Source of the DNA: CALGDE01 sp964655355
GTDB lineage: Bacteria > Cyanobacteriota > Cyanobacteriia > CACIAM-69d
Assembly: GCA_964655355.1 (NCBI GenBank)
Contig: CAZZMD010000025.1
Coordinates: forward strand, 1 to 58,770
DNA length: 58,770 nucleotides
Reading direction: 5' to 3'
Shown: one piece after another, positions 1 to 8,314 of the stretch
Layout of the letters: every line of letters begins with the position of its first letter
Numbering within the stretch: position 1 is the first letter of the stretch
Translations under genes and position numbers: made by a program
The notes under the pieces: model-generated
The model's database searches: none
What the model saw: the letters and a program-made list of their open reading frames with translations, nothing else
What the model was told of the DNA's origin: nothing

Positions 1-55
1 ATCCCGTTAGCCCGTTCGCTAAGTCGGCCCCTCCAATTCCGCGATAAAAGCCCCT

Positions 56-2638
56 ATGACAGTGACCTCAACAGCGGCGAGCGCCGATTCCCAGCCCCGC
101 GATCCCCAGAATTCTAGTGCAGAACCGTCCCCCGCCAAAGCACAATCGGATTCCCTCGAAACGGGGGCGATGACCGGAGCGATCGCCCTGGAACAGGTGG
201 TGCTGTCGGTGCAGGGGATGAAATGTGCGGGCTGTGTGGCGGCGGTGGAGAATCGCCTGCGCCAACAGGATGGGGTCGAGGATGCCTGCGTCAATTTGGT
301 CACCGAGACGGCGGCGATCGCGCTATCGCCGGGGACCGATGGGGAGAAACTGGCGGACTTATTAACCGGGGTCGGTTTCCCCAGTGCGGTGCGATCGCCC
401 GAGGCTGATTTGGAAACGCTGGAGGCGGCGATCGCAACGAACGAAAATCCCCCCAGTGAATTGGAACAACGCTGGGATCGTTGGAAAGGGGTATTGCTGG
501 CGGCGATGCTGCTGGTGATTTCCAGCCTGGGGCACTGGAATCATATGGGCGGTCCCACGTTTCCCCTGGTCAGCTCCATCAGTTTTCATTTTTTGGTCGC
601 CACCCTAGCGCTGATATTTCCCGGTCGCGAGATTATTGGCGACGGACTGTTGGGGCTATGGCGACGGGTCCCCACCATGAATTCCCTGATTGCCTTGGGT
701 ACCCTGTCCTCCTATGGAGCCAGCCTGGTGGCGCTGATTTGGCCGGAGCTGGGTTGGGATTGTTTTTTCGATGAGCCGGTGATGTTGCTGGGCTTTATTT
801 TGCTGGGGCGCACCTTGGAAGGGCGAGCCCGACAGCAAGCCCGCAGCAATTTTGAATCACTCCTAGCCCTGCAGCCCACCACCGCGCGGGTATTACCGGC
901 CTTGATGGCCGGCAGTCAGGATGATTTAACCGATGTGGATCCGGCGATCGCCCAAACTATCCCAGCGGCTCGCGTCGTCCCCGGTCAATGGTTATTGGTG
1001 CTCCCCGGCGACAAAATTCCCGTGGACGGCACCGTCAAAGCGGGACAAACCGTCGTCGATGAATCCATGCTCACCGGCGAATCGATCCCCGTCGCCAAAA
1101 CCGTTGGTGACCCCGTCCAAGGCGGGACCGTCGTGATGTCCGGAGCGATCGCCGTCCAAGCCACCGGCACCGGTCAAGAAACCGAGGTCGCCCGCATCGT
1201 CAAACTGGTGGAAGCAGCCCAGACCCGAAAAGCCCCCGTCCAGCGATTGGCGGATACGGTGGCGGGCTATTTTACCTACGGCGTTATGGCGATCGCCGCT
1301 ATGACCCTGCTGGTATGGCTCGGCGTTGGACTTTGGACCGACACCACAGTGCCCATGGCAATGAATCATGGGGCAATGAACGGGATGTCCGAAATATCCA
1401 TGGCTGAACCGGCGTCCCCATTTTTGAGTGCCTTATTTGTGGCGCTGAAATTTGCGATCGCCGTCCTGGTCGTCGCTTGCCCCTGTGCCTTGGGATTGGC
1501 CACCCCAACCGCGTTATTGGTGGGATCCAGTCTGGGGGCCCAGCGGGGGCTATTAATCCGGGGTGGGGACGTGCTGGAACGGATGAACAAAATCACCACC
1601 CTCGTCCTCGATAAAACCGGCACCCTAACCACCGGTCATCCAGAGCTAACGGACTGCATCGTCTTCGCACCGCAAATTATTGACGAGGATGGATTGCTCG
1701 CCGTCGCCGCTGCAGTGGAACAGGGCACCCAACACCCCATCGCCAACGCAATCGAAACCGCCGCCCGCGATCGCCAGCTCACCCTCCCCATCGCCAGCCA
1801 ATATCAAACCACCGTTGGTTCCGGCGTCGCCGCCCAACTCCAATGGCAGGGAGCCCTCCAAACGGTGCGGCTCGGCACGGAAACCTGGTTGGACTCCCAA
1901 GGTATTGAAATCCTCCCCGATCAGCATCAACAGTGGATTAACCTCTCGGAAGCTGGAAAAACCGTCGTGGGACTTGCCCTAGGCGATCGCCTGGCCGGGC
2001 TTATTGCTGTCGCCGATTCCCTCAAACCGGGTGCCCAGGACACGGTGCGTCAACTGCAAGATCGGGGATTAACCGTCGCCCTACTCACCGGCGATCGCCC
2101 CGAAACTGCCCGAGCAATCGCCCAGGCCGTCGGCATTGACCCAGACCATATCCAAGCCCGCATTACCCCCAGCGGCAAAGCCGACGCGATCGCCCGGTAT
2201 CAAGCTAAAAATCAAGCCCAAAATCAATCTCAACATCAAACCGTCGCCATGGTGGGGGATGGCACCAACGACGCCCCGGCGATCGCCCAAGCCGACCTGG
2301 GGATCACCCTCGGAACCGGCACCGCCGCCGCCGCCGAAAGTGCCGATATTATCCTGACCCGAAATCGCCTCTCAGACCTCATCGCAGCGCTGGATTTAGG
2401 GCAAGCCACCCTCCGTAAAATCCGGCAAAACCTAGTCTGGGCCATGGCTTACAATCTTATTGGAATCCCTTTGGCAGCCGGTCTCCTGGTCCCCACCCTG
2501 GGAATCTCAGTGGGTCCGTCCCTTGCCGCCGGCTTCATGGCATTTAGCTCCGTCAGCGTTGTGGTGAACTCCCTCACGCTTCAGAATCACCTTCCCCAAC
2601 CCCAAGCTTCAGGAAAACCATTGCTTAAACAGCAATGA
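56..2638 (+). CDS. Copper-type heavy-metal P1B ATPase (CtaA/PacS family)
   Basis: An 860-residue heavy-metal-transporting P-type ATPase. After a low-complexity N-terminus of about 45 residues comes one HMA metal-binding domain with GMKCAGC at 54-60. The CPC ion-binding motif is at 475-477 in a membrane helix, followed by CALGLATP. The phosphorylated Asp is 519 in DKTGTLT, the class-specific HP motif lies in a QHPIANAI stretch, and GDGTND is at 734-739. HMA CxxC plus CPC is the Cu(I) signature. In cyanobacteria CtaA moves copper across the plasma membrane and PacS across the thylakoid membrane toward plastocyanin and cytochrome oxidase; I cannot tell which this is. A short Met/His-rich stretch lies in the loop before the CPC helix, around residues 430-455. 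ATG at 56 is the first start in frame; the 55 bases before it hold nothing recognised. Confidence 0.93.
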   Translation: MTVTSTAASADSQPRDPQNSSAEPSPAKAQSDSLETGAMTGAIALEQVVLSVQGMKCAGCVAAVENRLRQQDGVEDACVNLVTETAAIALSPGTDGEKLADLLTGVGFPSAVRSPEADLETLEAAIATNENPPSELEQRWDRWKGVLLAAMLLVISSLGHWNHMGGPTFPLVSSISFHFLVATLALIFPGREIIGDGLLGLWRRVPTMNSLIALGTLSSYGASLVALIWPELGWDCFFDEPVMLLGFILLGRTLEGRARQQARSNFESLLALQPTTARVLPALMAGSQDDLTDVDPAIAQTIPAARVVPGQWLLVLPGDKIPVDGTVKAGQTVVDESMLTGESIPVAKTVGDPVQGGTVVMSGAIAVQATGTGQETEVARIVKLVEAAQTRKAPVQRLADTVAGYFTYGVMAIAAMTLLVWLGVGLWTDTTVPMAMNHGAMNGMSEISMAEPASPFLSALFVALKFAIAVLVVACPCALGLATPTALLVGSSLGAQRGLLIRGGDVLERMNKITTLVLDKTGTLTTGHPELTDCIVFAPQIIDEDGLLAVAAAVEQGTQHPIANAIETAARDRQLTLPIASQYQTTVGSGVAAQLQWQGALQTVRLGTETWLDSQGIEILPDQHQQWINLSEAGKTVVGLALGDRLAGLIAVADSLKPGAQDTVRQLQDRGLTVALLTGDRPETARAIAQAVGIDPDHIQARITPSGKADAIARYQAKNQAQNQSQHQTVAMVGDGTNDAPAIAQADLGITLGTGTAAAAESADIILTRNRLSDLIAALDLGQATLRKIRQNLVWAMAYNLIGIPLAAGLLVPTLGISVGPSLAAGFMAFSSVSVVVNSLTLQNHLPQPQASGKPLLKQQ

Positions 2639-2680
2639 CAAACAGCTATAACGGGGACAACTGGTATAACCGTCGAATCT

Positions 2681-2706
2681 TCGGATCCCAGTCTCGGATC
2701 CCAGTC
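2681..2706. repeat. 13-bp perfect tandem duplication
   Basis: TCGGATCCCAGTC occurs twice head to tail in the gap between the P-type ATPase and the FHA gene. It belongs to the recurring set of intergenic tandem duplications in this window. A 6-bp inverted repeat (ATGCTA/TAGCAT) follows about 35 bases later. No gene is seen in 2639-2895. Confidence 0.9.
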
Positions 2707-2895
2707 AATGTCAGGGCACACCGGCGCAGCGATCCGGAATGCTAAGCTATAGCATCCCAAGCTGTGTCATTCCCATGTAGGGTGGTGTGGGCATTGGCAT
2801 CTATAGCACGGGGGGTGTTCACCAGTCCTCCAGCGCCTTAATTCCCGTTGCTCTGCGATCGCTCCCCCATTGTCTAGTCGTCGTACGTTGAAATA

Positions 2896-3333
2896 ATGGC
2901 ATCAGAACCCCGTCAAAATCATCTGCTAATCGTTGAGGATGACAAAGGGCGTCGTGAGATTGTCCTCGAAAACCCGGTGTATTCCGTTGGACGTGACCCG
3001 AAATGCGATGTAATTTTGGTGTCGCAGTTTGTTTCTCGCCGCCATGCGACCCTCGTGCGCCTGTCCTATGACGATGGCACCGCCTACTATCGAATTGTGG
3101 ATGGCAATCTGAAGGGCAAACCCAGCGCTAACGGCTTGCTGATCAATGGCCGCAAGCTACAGGTCCATGATTTGCAAAACGAAGACGAAATTGTATTTGG
3201 CCCCCAAGTCCGGGCAATTTACTACACCCTGAAACAGGACACCCTCTCCATCGGTCCCCCGGACGAGTTCGATATCACCCTCATCAGCCCCAATATGGTT
3301 GGGGATCCGGAAGATAACGAGGATGATTTTTAG
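2896..3333 (+). CDS. FHA domain protein
   Basis: A 145-residue protein that is almost entirely one forkhead-associated domain. The hallmarks are Gly-Arg at 32-33 in VGRDPKCD, the SRRH motif at 47-50, and Asn-Gly pairs at 79-80 and 84-85. FHA domains bind phosphothreonine peptides, so the likely role is docking to a Ser/Thr-kinase substrate. No kinase or phosphatase lies nearby and the partner is unknown. The C-terminus is acidic (EDNEDDF). There is no signal peptide or membrane segment, so it should be cytosolic. cpcF lies 106 bases downstream on the same strand, with a tandem duplication between them; co-transcription is possible but unproven. No clear Shine-Dalgarno precedes ATG 2896. Confidence 0.88.
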   Translation: MASEPRQNHLLIVEDDKGRREIVLENPVYSVGRDPKCDVILVSQFVSRRHATLVRLSYDDGTAYYRIVDGNLKGKPSANGLLINGRKLQVHDLQNEDEIVFGPQVRAIYYTLKQDTLSIGPPDEFDITLISPNMVGDPEDNEDDF

Positions 3334-3376
3334 GGGTGATTTTAGGAACATCCCCTTTGTCTTTCCGTCCGCCCAG

Positions 3377-3420
3377 TCTGCTTCATCTGCTTCAAACGCC
3401 TGCTTCAAGCGCCTGTTTCA
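3377..3420. repeat. Nested tandem duplications upstream of cpcF
   Basis: TCTGCTTCA is repeated at 3377-3385 and 3386-3394. A 13-base pair of units (AACGCCTGCTTCA, AGCGCCTGTTTCA) then fills 3395-3420. The array ends 19 bases before the cpcF start codon. Confidence 0.8.
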
Positions 3421-3439
3421 AAAGTCTCAACTTTGATTT

Positions 3440-4111
3440 ATGTCTACCCCTTCTGCTGCGTCTAGGCCGTCAGCGATCGCTGATTTATCGGCTCTTGTGA
3501 AGGCGTTGGACGAAGCGGGGACGGCGATCGCCCTGGTGGATGCGGTACGGGATTTGGCGGCAGCGGAGTTGCCGGAGGCGATCCCTTATCTGATGGACGC
3601 CCTGAAATTTAATAATCCCGGTGCCGCAGTCGCGGCGGTGGAGGGGCTGGTAGCCCTGGGCACGATCGCGGTCGAGCCGATTATGGCCCAGATCGACGGC
3701 TATAACTATGGCGCGCGGGCGTGGGCAACGCGAGCGCTGTCGGAAATTGGCGACCCCCGCGCCTTTGAGCTAATGCTGGCGGTGGCAGACGGAGATTTTG
3801 CCCCCAGCGTACGGCGGGCCGCGGTGAAAGGATTGGGCTGTCTGCGATGGGAAGAGTTATCCCCCGAAGTCTGCCAACGGCAACAGGAATTGGTGGTGCC
3901 GGTGATGGTCAAAGCCTGCACCGATGTGGAATGGGTCGTGCGCTATGGGGCGATCGCCGGTATCCAAGCATTGCTCATCCATCCGACCACCCAAGATGAG
4001 ATCCTGCGGACCCAGCTAATGGATAGTCTCAACAAAATATCGGAAGAGGACAGTGATTTAGCCCTGCGATTGCGATCGCGCTATGCCCTTCAGGCTCTCT
4101 CTAACGTCTAG
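3440..4111 (+). CDS. cpcF: Phycocyanobilin lyase subunit CpcF (HEAT-repeat)
   Basis: A 223-residue all-helical protein of PBS-lyase/HEAT-like repeats. CpcE and CpcF together attach phycocyanobilin to a cysteine of the phycocyanin alpha subunit. The segments NPGAAVAAVEGLVALG, DGYNYGARAWATRAL, GDPRAFELML, SVRRAAVKGLG and EWVVRYGAIAGIQ are, from memory of the family, the conserved repeat cores of CpcF, and the length fits. NblB is the main alternative because it shares the fold. Its presence implies the organism makes phycocyanin. Here it stands apart from any cpc operon or cpcE, as in some other cyanobacteria. It converges on the next gene with only 10 bases between stop codons. Confidence 0.85.
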   Translation: MSTPSAASRPSAIADLSALVKALDEAGTAIALVDAVRDLAAAELPEAIPYLMDALKFNNPGAAVAAVEGLVALGTIAVEPIMAQIDGYNYGARAWATRALSEIGDPRAFELMLAVADGDFAPSVRRAAVKGLGCLRWEELSPEVCQRQQELVVPVMVKACTDVEWVVRYGAIAGIQALLIHPTTQDEILRTQLMDSLNKISEEDSDLALRLRSRYALQALSNV

Positions 4112-4121
4112 TTTTCCAGAG

Positions 4122-5537
4122 CTAATTTTCCAGGGATCGAAGCTGCCGCTGGAAATGGGCTTGACGGTAATTAAGCTGTCCCGCCAGCACCGCGCCCTGT
4201 TCAAAGGCAACGCGAGCCTGGTCCATCTGTCCCTGCGATCGCAGCCATTGGCCCAGCCGGTCATAGGAATCCATCATGCCGTAGCCATCCCCCGCCTGGC
4301 GCGCCAGCGCTAATTCCGCCAACGCCGTTTGTACCACCGCATCCTCAGACGGGCGAAGGGACGGCTGAGCTTGATACAACGCCAGCAACTGGGTTAACGC
4401 CGAACGGGCCACCCCAAACTGTTGAATCCGCTGCCCCAACGCATTAGCTCTCAAATAAAGCGATCGCGCCGCCGCACCATTTCCCAACTGGGCATAATTA
4501 TCGCCAACGGCCACCTGCAACGCCGGAATCGGACGCACCAGCCCCAAACGACCATAGGTCGTAATCAGTTTTTGCCGGGTGGCGATCGCCTGCTCCAGGG
4601 CGTTCGACCGCTGATAGATATTGGTCAACTGCTGAAGATACGCCACCGTCTTACGAAAAGGCGGCAACACCTCCGGCGGCAATTCTCGTTCTGTTGGCAC
4701 CGTCAACGGTCCCGGCACCGCAGGCAATGGCGCAACAGTCCCCTCTCGCAAACGCTGGGCTTCCAGGGTCAACAGCTCCTCGTAGTAAGCCGCCGCCGGA
4801 CCATAATCAAACCAAGCCAAATGCAACTCCGCCAGGGATTCCAGCCGGGGTTGAATGCGATCCAAACTCCCCGTCTGGCGATCGCGCTTCAATAACTCTT
4901 CCACCACCACCAACGCCAACCGAGGAGCCCGCACCGCCTGATAGGCCAACGCCAGCGGTTCCAAAATTTCCGATCCCATCTCCGGGACCGCCGTCAATTC
5001 CACAAACGGCGACTCATCCCGCGTGGGGACCGCCGCATCTTCACCGCGACCAATAGCCCGCAATCGCTCCGTCAAAATCCGAACCGTTTCCGTTTGCCCC
5101 TGCTGGGCCGCGATCGCCCCCACCTGTCCCAGGGCAACCACTTCTTCTTGTAAACCCAAAAACCGCCGTAACCGCAGTTCCCGATACCACCGATCCAACC
5201 CCTCAACCGTGCTGCCCGCCTGGGTTAACTGCAATCCCTCCGCCCGCAGCCGATTTAATTCCGGGCGCAATCGATCCTTCTCCGCCCCCGTCAGCGATCG
5301 CGTCATCGGAAATTCTGGTAGCAGCGGATCCGCCTCCGTCAACTCCAGGGGGCTAGGGGGAAACTCATCCGGGGGAGGCTGCAATAGTCGGAAAAAAGGC
5401 AACTGGGCGATCGCCGGCGTCGGCACCGTAGCCACCGCCCCAATCCCAATGCCCAATCCCAGGAGCGCCAGCAGCAGCCGGGGACCCCAACCGCGATCGC
5501 CCCGCCGCCGTCCTACTCCACCCAAAAACCCCGTCAT
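4122..5537 (-). CDS. Secreted helical-repeat (TPR-like) protein
   Basis: A 471-residue protein of unknown function. A basic N-terminus is followed by a hydrophobic stretch at about residues 22-38 and AIAQ near 43-46, which reads as a cleavable signal peptide, so it is probably periplasmic or lumenal. Next comes a Pro-rich segment, then Ala/Leu-rich paired helices resembling degenerate TPRs (for example LGQVGAIAAQQGQTETVRIL and ARSLYLRANALGQRIQQFG) to the C-terminus. No catalytic motif is visible. Its ATG overlaps the SemiSWEET stop codon in the opposite gene order on the same strand (shared ATGA), so the two are one operon and probably translationally coupled. The strongest inference is a scaffold or binding protein of the cell envelope. 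Confidence 0.8.
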   Translation of the reverse strand: MTGFLGGVGRRRGDRGWGPRLLLALLGLGIGIGAVATVPTPAIAQLPFFRLLQPPPDEFPPSPLELTEADPLLPEFPMTRSLTGAEKDRLRPELNRLRAEGLQLTQAGSTVEGLDRWYRELRLRRFLGLQEEVVALGQVGAIAAQQGQTETVRILTERLRAIGRGEDAAVPTRDESPFVELTAVPEMGSEILEPLALAYQAVRAPRLALVVVEELLKRDRQTGSLDRIQPRLESLAELHLAWFDYGPAAAYYEELLTLEAQRLREGTVAPLPAVPGPLTVPTERELPPEVLPPFRKTVAYLQQLTNIYQRSNALEQAIATRQKLITTYGRLGLVRPIPALQVAVGDNYAQLGNGAAARSLYLRANALGQRIQQFGVARSALTQLLALYQAQPSLRPSEDAVVQTALAELALARQAGDGYGMMDSYDRLGQWLRSQGQMDQARVAFEQGAVLAGQLNYRQAHFQRQLRSLEN

Positions 5538-5875
5538 CCCACCCGTCTCCTTAACACTGAGCCCTTAAGCACTGAGCCCTTACTGTCCATCACCCGCGGC
5601 GAATACGCAATCTTTAGCCCCAAAATCGTCGTCGTAAACATCAGCGTCACAATATTCGCCACAATCACCGGCGTATCGTGCACCTCCAACCCATAAACCA
5701 GCCACAAAACGATCCCGACACACAAAGCCACCAACATGGTCCAAGACATATCCTCAGCGGACTTGGACTGCCAAGTTTTCATCACCTGGGGAAAATAGGC
5801 CATGGTGGTAAGAAAGCCAGCGCTAATGCCTAACAGGGTCGTTGGTTCAAGATTCAATAGCATGAGAGTACACAT
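5534..5875 (-). CDS. SemiSWEET-family sugar transporter
   Basis: A 113-residue membrane protein with three hydrophobic helices in one MtN3/saliva (PQ-loop) unit. AYFPQVMKTW carries the conserved Pro-Gln and is followed by MSWTMLVALCVGIVLWLVYG and a third helix. Bacterial SemiSWEETs dimerise to form a facilitative sugar pore. The C-terminal tail is unusual: the residues KGSVL occur twice, encoded by a 14-15 bp DNA duplication. ATG 5875 is used here; an in-frame ATG at 5863 is an alternative. It is the promoter-proximal gene of a two-gene operon with the secreted helical-repeat protein. Confidence 0.85.
   Translation of the reverse strand: MCTLMLLNLEPTTLLGISAGFLTTMAYFPQVMKTWQSKSAEDMSWTMLVALCVGIVLWLVYGLEVHDTPVIVANIVTLMFTTTILGLKIAYSPRVMDSKGSVLKGSVLRRRVG
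5551..5579. repeat. Tandem duplication inside the SemiSWEET 3' end
   Basis: TTAACACTGAGCCC at 5551-5564 and TTAAGCACTGAGCCC at 5565-5579 are adjacent near-identical copies. They are coding and produce the repeated KGSVL pentapeptide near the SemiSWEET C-terminus. Confidence 0.8.
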
Positions 5876-6361
5876 CGAGGCGCAGTGGAAGCGCGATAAG
5901 GGATGGTATGGCGAGCCGTTTTCCCGGATGTCCCTAGCCCAATCGGCGATCGCCCAGGAACTGCGGAAACCAGAGGGTAAACATTCGGAACTGTAACTCA
6001 GTTCATCGCTCTGCTGCCCCCTTCTGCAACACTCTGCAGAGAACAGGACAAGCCCTCTTTAGGGATCGAGGCTGCGGCAACACCCTTGCCTGTTGAGCAT
6101 CACCCAAGAAAAGCTTCACAATATTCAGAATTACTTTACAGACTCATAACATTATATTAACTCACTGAGGGCATTTGAATCTGGGGAATCCCCCAAGGCG
6201 ATGGGTCTCTGCCCCACCGACCCCTTTCACAGGGAGTGGGCCATTCCGGAGAACCGTCCCTGATCCCATTTGCGGATTGCGCTAAGCTAGCCTTAGCAAA
6301 ACCCAAAGGCCTCTGTGCTAGTTGGTGTTTTGGCTTATGACTTAAGGAGATTCCGATTCGT
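5876..6361. other. Non-coding gap, SemiSWEET to small ORF
   Basis: 486 bases between divergent genes. An AT-rich stretch at about 6110-6170 and a perfect 6-bp inverted repeat GCTAAG/CTTAGC at 6281-6297 with a 5-base loop are visible. A Shine-Dalgarno AAGGAGA lies at 6344-6350. No other gene, tRNA or clear terminator was seen. Confidence 0.6.
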
Positions 6362-6493
6362 ATGGATTACATCGAAAAGGTTTTAGAAAGGCTTGCTGAC
6401 TGGGTTCGCGATGTCCTGGACACCCTGTTGGGACCGGAAGCCAGCCCGGAAGTAGAGCCGATTCCAGTTCCCGTAAATGACCGCCGTTACTAA
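6362..6493 (+). CDS. Small 43-residue protein, unknown function
   Basis: A short open frame with AAGGAGA 11 bases before its ATG, one of the better ribosome-binding sites in the window. The first 24 residues (begins MDYIEKVLERLADW) form an acidic/basic amphipathic helix ending in LLGPE. A Pro/Glu-rich tail with a PIPVPV run follows, ending NDRRY. The layout resembles small conserved hypothetical proteins of cyanobacteria as I remember them, but I cannot name a family. It has no membrane segment or cysteine. It is expected to be cytosolic, perhaps peripherally membrane-bound through the amphipathic helix (inference). aroQ follows 110 bases downstream on the same strand. Confidence 0.7.
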   Translation: MDYIEKVLERLADWVRDVLDTLLGPEASPEVEPIPVPVNDRRY

Positions 6494-6603
6494 GTCTTCG
6501 GTGACGCCATTCCCCTTGGTCGGGGGATCGGTCGGGATTAGGAATCAGACAATAATCAGGAGTCGCAACGTGGTGTACTGTTGGCGTAACTGCCAATGAT
6601 TGT

Positions 6604-7068
6604 TTGATAAACACTGCTGTGCCGACGTCTATTCTTGTGTTGCACGGACCCAATCTCAATTTATTGGGTCAGAGAGAGCCTGGGGTCTATGGGGTTGTCA
6701 CCCTATCAGCCATTGACCAGAGCTTGGAACGGGAAGCAGAAGCCCTCGAGGTTCAGGTGGAGTGCCGCCAGTCGAACCACGAGGGCGTTTTGATTGATTG
6801 GATCCAGGATGCCCGGGGAAAGTTTGCCGGCATTGTGATGAATCCCGGGGCTTACACCCACACCAGCGTCGCCATTCGGGATGCGATCGCCGCCGTTGAT
6901 CTGCCCCTTGTGGAGGTCCACCTCAGCAATATCCACAAACGGGAAGCCTTTCGACATCATTCCTACATTGCCCCCGTCGCCGTTGGACAAATTTCGGGAT
7001 TTGGGGCAGATAGCTATCGCCTGGGACTTCATGCCCTGGTAACCTATCTCGGCGATAATCAACAATAA
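6604..7068 (+). CDS. aroQ: Type II 3-dehydroquinate dehydratase
   Basis: Converts 3-dehydroquinate to 3-dehydroshikimate in the shikimate pathway; family members are dodecamers. The N-terminal signature LHGPNLNLLGQREPGVYG holds the lid Arg24 and catalytic Tyr29 (numbered from the TTG). NPGAYTHTSVAIRDAI and the VEVHLSNIHKREAFRHHS segment carry the catalytic His and substrate-binding residues. The start is ambiguous: TTG 6604 gives 154 residues and GTG 6619 gives 149, which suits the family N-terminus better. Neither has a good Shine-Dalgarno. The stop codon lies inside a 15-bp tandem duplication. Confidence 0.95.
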   Translation: MINTAVPTSILVLHGPNLNLLGQREPGVYGVVTLSAIDQSLEREAEALEVQVECRQSNHEGVLIDWIQDARGKFAGIVMNPGAYTHTSVAIRDAIAAVDLPLVEVHLSNIHKREAFRHHSYIAPVAVGQISGFGADSYRLGLHALVTYLGDNQQ

Positions 7069-7093
7069 TCAGCAATACAATAATCAGCAATAA
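7064..7093. repeat. 15-bp tandem duplication over the aroQ stop
   Basis: AATAATCAGCAATAC at 7064-7078 is followed directly by AATAATCAGCAATAA at 7079-7093. The first copy contains the TAA of aroQ (7066-7068), so the duplication spans the gene end. Confidence 0.9.
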
Positions 7094-7134
7094 TTTAGTG
7101 GCGATCGCGTCGCCCCTTTAGCGTTAAAGCTGCT

Positions 7135-7956
7135 ATGGATTTTTCCGTTGCCCGTCAACGATTTTTGCAGGAGGTCCGCCAGCCCGAGTCCGATATCCAT
7201 CTGGCCCGGGCGGCGCTCCTGGTTGCCCAGGAAGCCTATCCCATCCTGGATGTGGAGCTATGTTTGGGGGATTTGGAAGCGATCGCCGATGAGATCCGTC
7301 CCCAATTACCGACGGAACGATATCCGTTGAAAATCCTGCAAACCATCAATGGGGTGCTGTTTGAGGAATTGGGGTTTCGGGGCAATGCTGACGACTATTA
7401 CAACCCCGATAACAGCTATCTCAATGTGGTGCTGGAGCGCCGGCTGGGGATTCCCATCACCCTGGCGCTGGTGTATATGGAGGTGGCAGCGCAGTTGGAG
7501 TTCCCGATGCAGGGCATTGGGTTACCGGGGCATTTCGTCGTCAAACCCGCCGTTGAGGATGCGGAGATATTTGTCGATGTGTTCCACGGGGGCGAGATTT
7601 TGTTTCCCCAGGATTGCGAGGCCCTGCTGGAAAAAATCTATGGGGAGTCCGTACCGTTACAGCCCCATTTTCTGCGACCGGTGACGCCTAAATTATTTTT
7701 GATGCGCCTGTTGGGCAACCTGAAGGGCATTTATGTCAATCAGCAGGCGTTTTCCCTAGCCCTCGGCGTCGTGGATCGGATGCTGCTGTTGTTCCCGGAT
7801 GATATTCAGCAAATTCGCGATCGCGGCTTGCTGCACTATCAAATCGGCAATGTCACCCAAGCCCAGTGGGATTTAGAGCAGTATTTAACGGCTGCCCCCC
7901 AGGCGTCGGACCAACGTATGATTCGTCACCTCTTGACCCAGCTCCAGGACGATTAA
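7135..7956 (+). CDS. SirB1-family transglutaminase-like/TPR protein
   Basis: A 273-residue protein matching the SirB1 family. The N-terminal transglutaminase-like core contains NPDNSYLNVVLERRLGIPIT, ALVYMEVA and the GLPGHFVVK segment. A C-terminal pair of TPR-like helices ends in YLTAAPQASDQRMIRHLL. The thiol Cys of true transglutaminases is absent from the core helix, as is usual for SirB1 proteins, so enzymatic activity is doubtful. The cellular role of the family is poorly defined. There is no signal peptide, so it should be cytosolic. It follows aroQ on the same strand after 66 bases that hold only a tandem repeat and an HIP1 site. Confidence 0.85.
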   Translation: MDFSVARQRFLQEVRQPESDIHLARAALLVAQEAYPILDVELCLGDLEAIADEIRPQLPTERYPLKILQTINGVLFEELGFRGNADDYYNPDNSYLNVVLERRLGIPITLALVYMEVAAQLEFPMQGIGLPGHFVVKPAVEDAEIFVDVFHGGEILFPQDCEALLEKIYGESVPLQPHFLRPVTPKLFLMRLLGNLKGIYVNQQAFSLALGVVDRMLLLFPDDIQQIRDRGLLHYQIGNVTQAQWDLEQYLTAAPQASDQRMIRHLLTQLQDD

Positions 7957-8091
7957 TCCCGATTAACCACGGTGGCGACTGGGGACCATAGGGGTCCGGA
8001 GACACCGTTTCTATAACATTTTTAACGTAGTCCGGATCAGGCGAGGAACCTGAACCCACGGTGGCGAGTCCAGGAATAGGAACGCTACTTT

Positions 8092-8125
8092 AGTTGCTAG
8101 AACTGGACAGTTGCTAGAACTAAAC
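8092..8125. repeat. 17-bp tandem duplication
   Basis: AGTTGCTAGAACTGGAC is followed immediately by AGTTGCTAGAACTAAAC, a 15/17 match. Confidence 0.9.
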
Positions 8126-8142
8126 GGTGGTTCCGGGTCAAA

Positions 8143-8171
8143 CTGTGGACGATTAACCTGTGGACGATAAC
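8143..8171. repeat. 14/15-bp tandem duplication
   Basis: CTGTGGACGATTAAC at 8143-8157 is followed by CTGTGGACGATAAC at 8158-8171, identical except for one missing T. Confidence 0.9.
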
Positions 8172-8314
8172 TGGGCATCCCAAGGGGATATCAATCCCTC
8201 AACCGTGGGTGCATCATCCCCGATGGGGCTCTCAAGTCAGCAGGTTATCAGTCGCAGGCGAATGGAACTCCGTCGATTGCGTGACGTTTTTGGACAGCTT
8301 GGAGACAAGATTTT

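Larger units (their letters stand above)
7957..8314. other. Repeat-rich intergenic stretch before DUF1400 gene
   Basis: 358 bases without a supported gene. It contains two separate tandem duplications (8092-8125 and 8143-8171) and a dispersed CACGGTGGCGA seen twice. A Shine-Dalgarno GGAGA at 8301-8305 serves the next gene. No terminator with a T-run was seen. Confidence 0.6.

Noticed and set aside
5802..5996. 64-residue plus-strand frame overlapping the SemiSWEET start
   Set aside because: Overlaps a real gene antisense and lacks a ribosome-binding site or family features.
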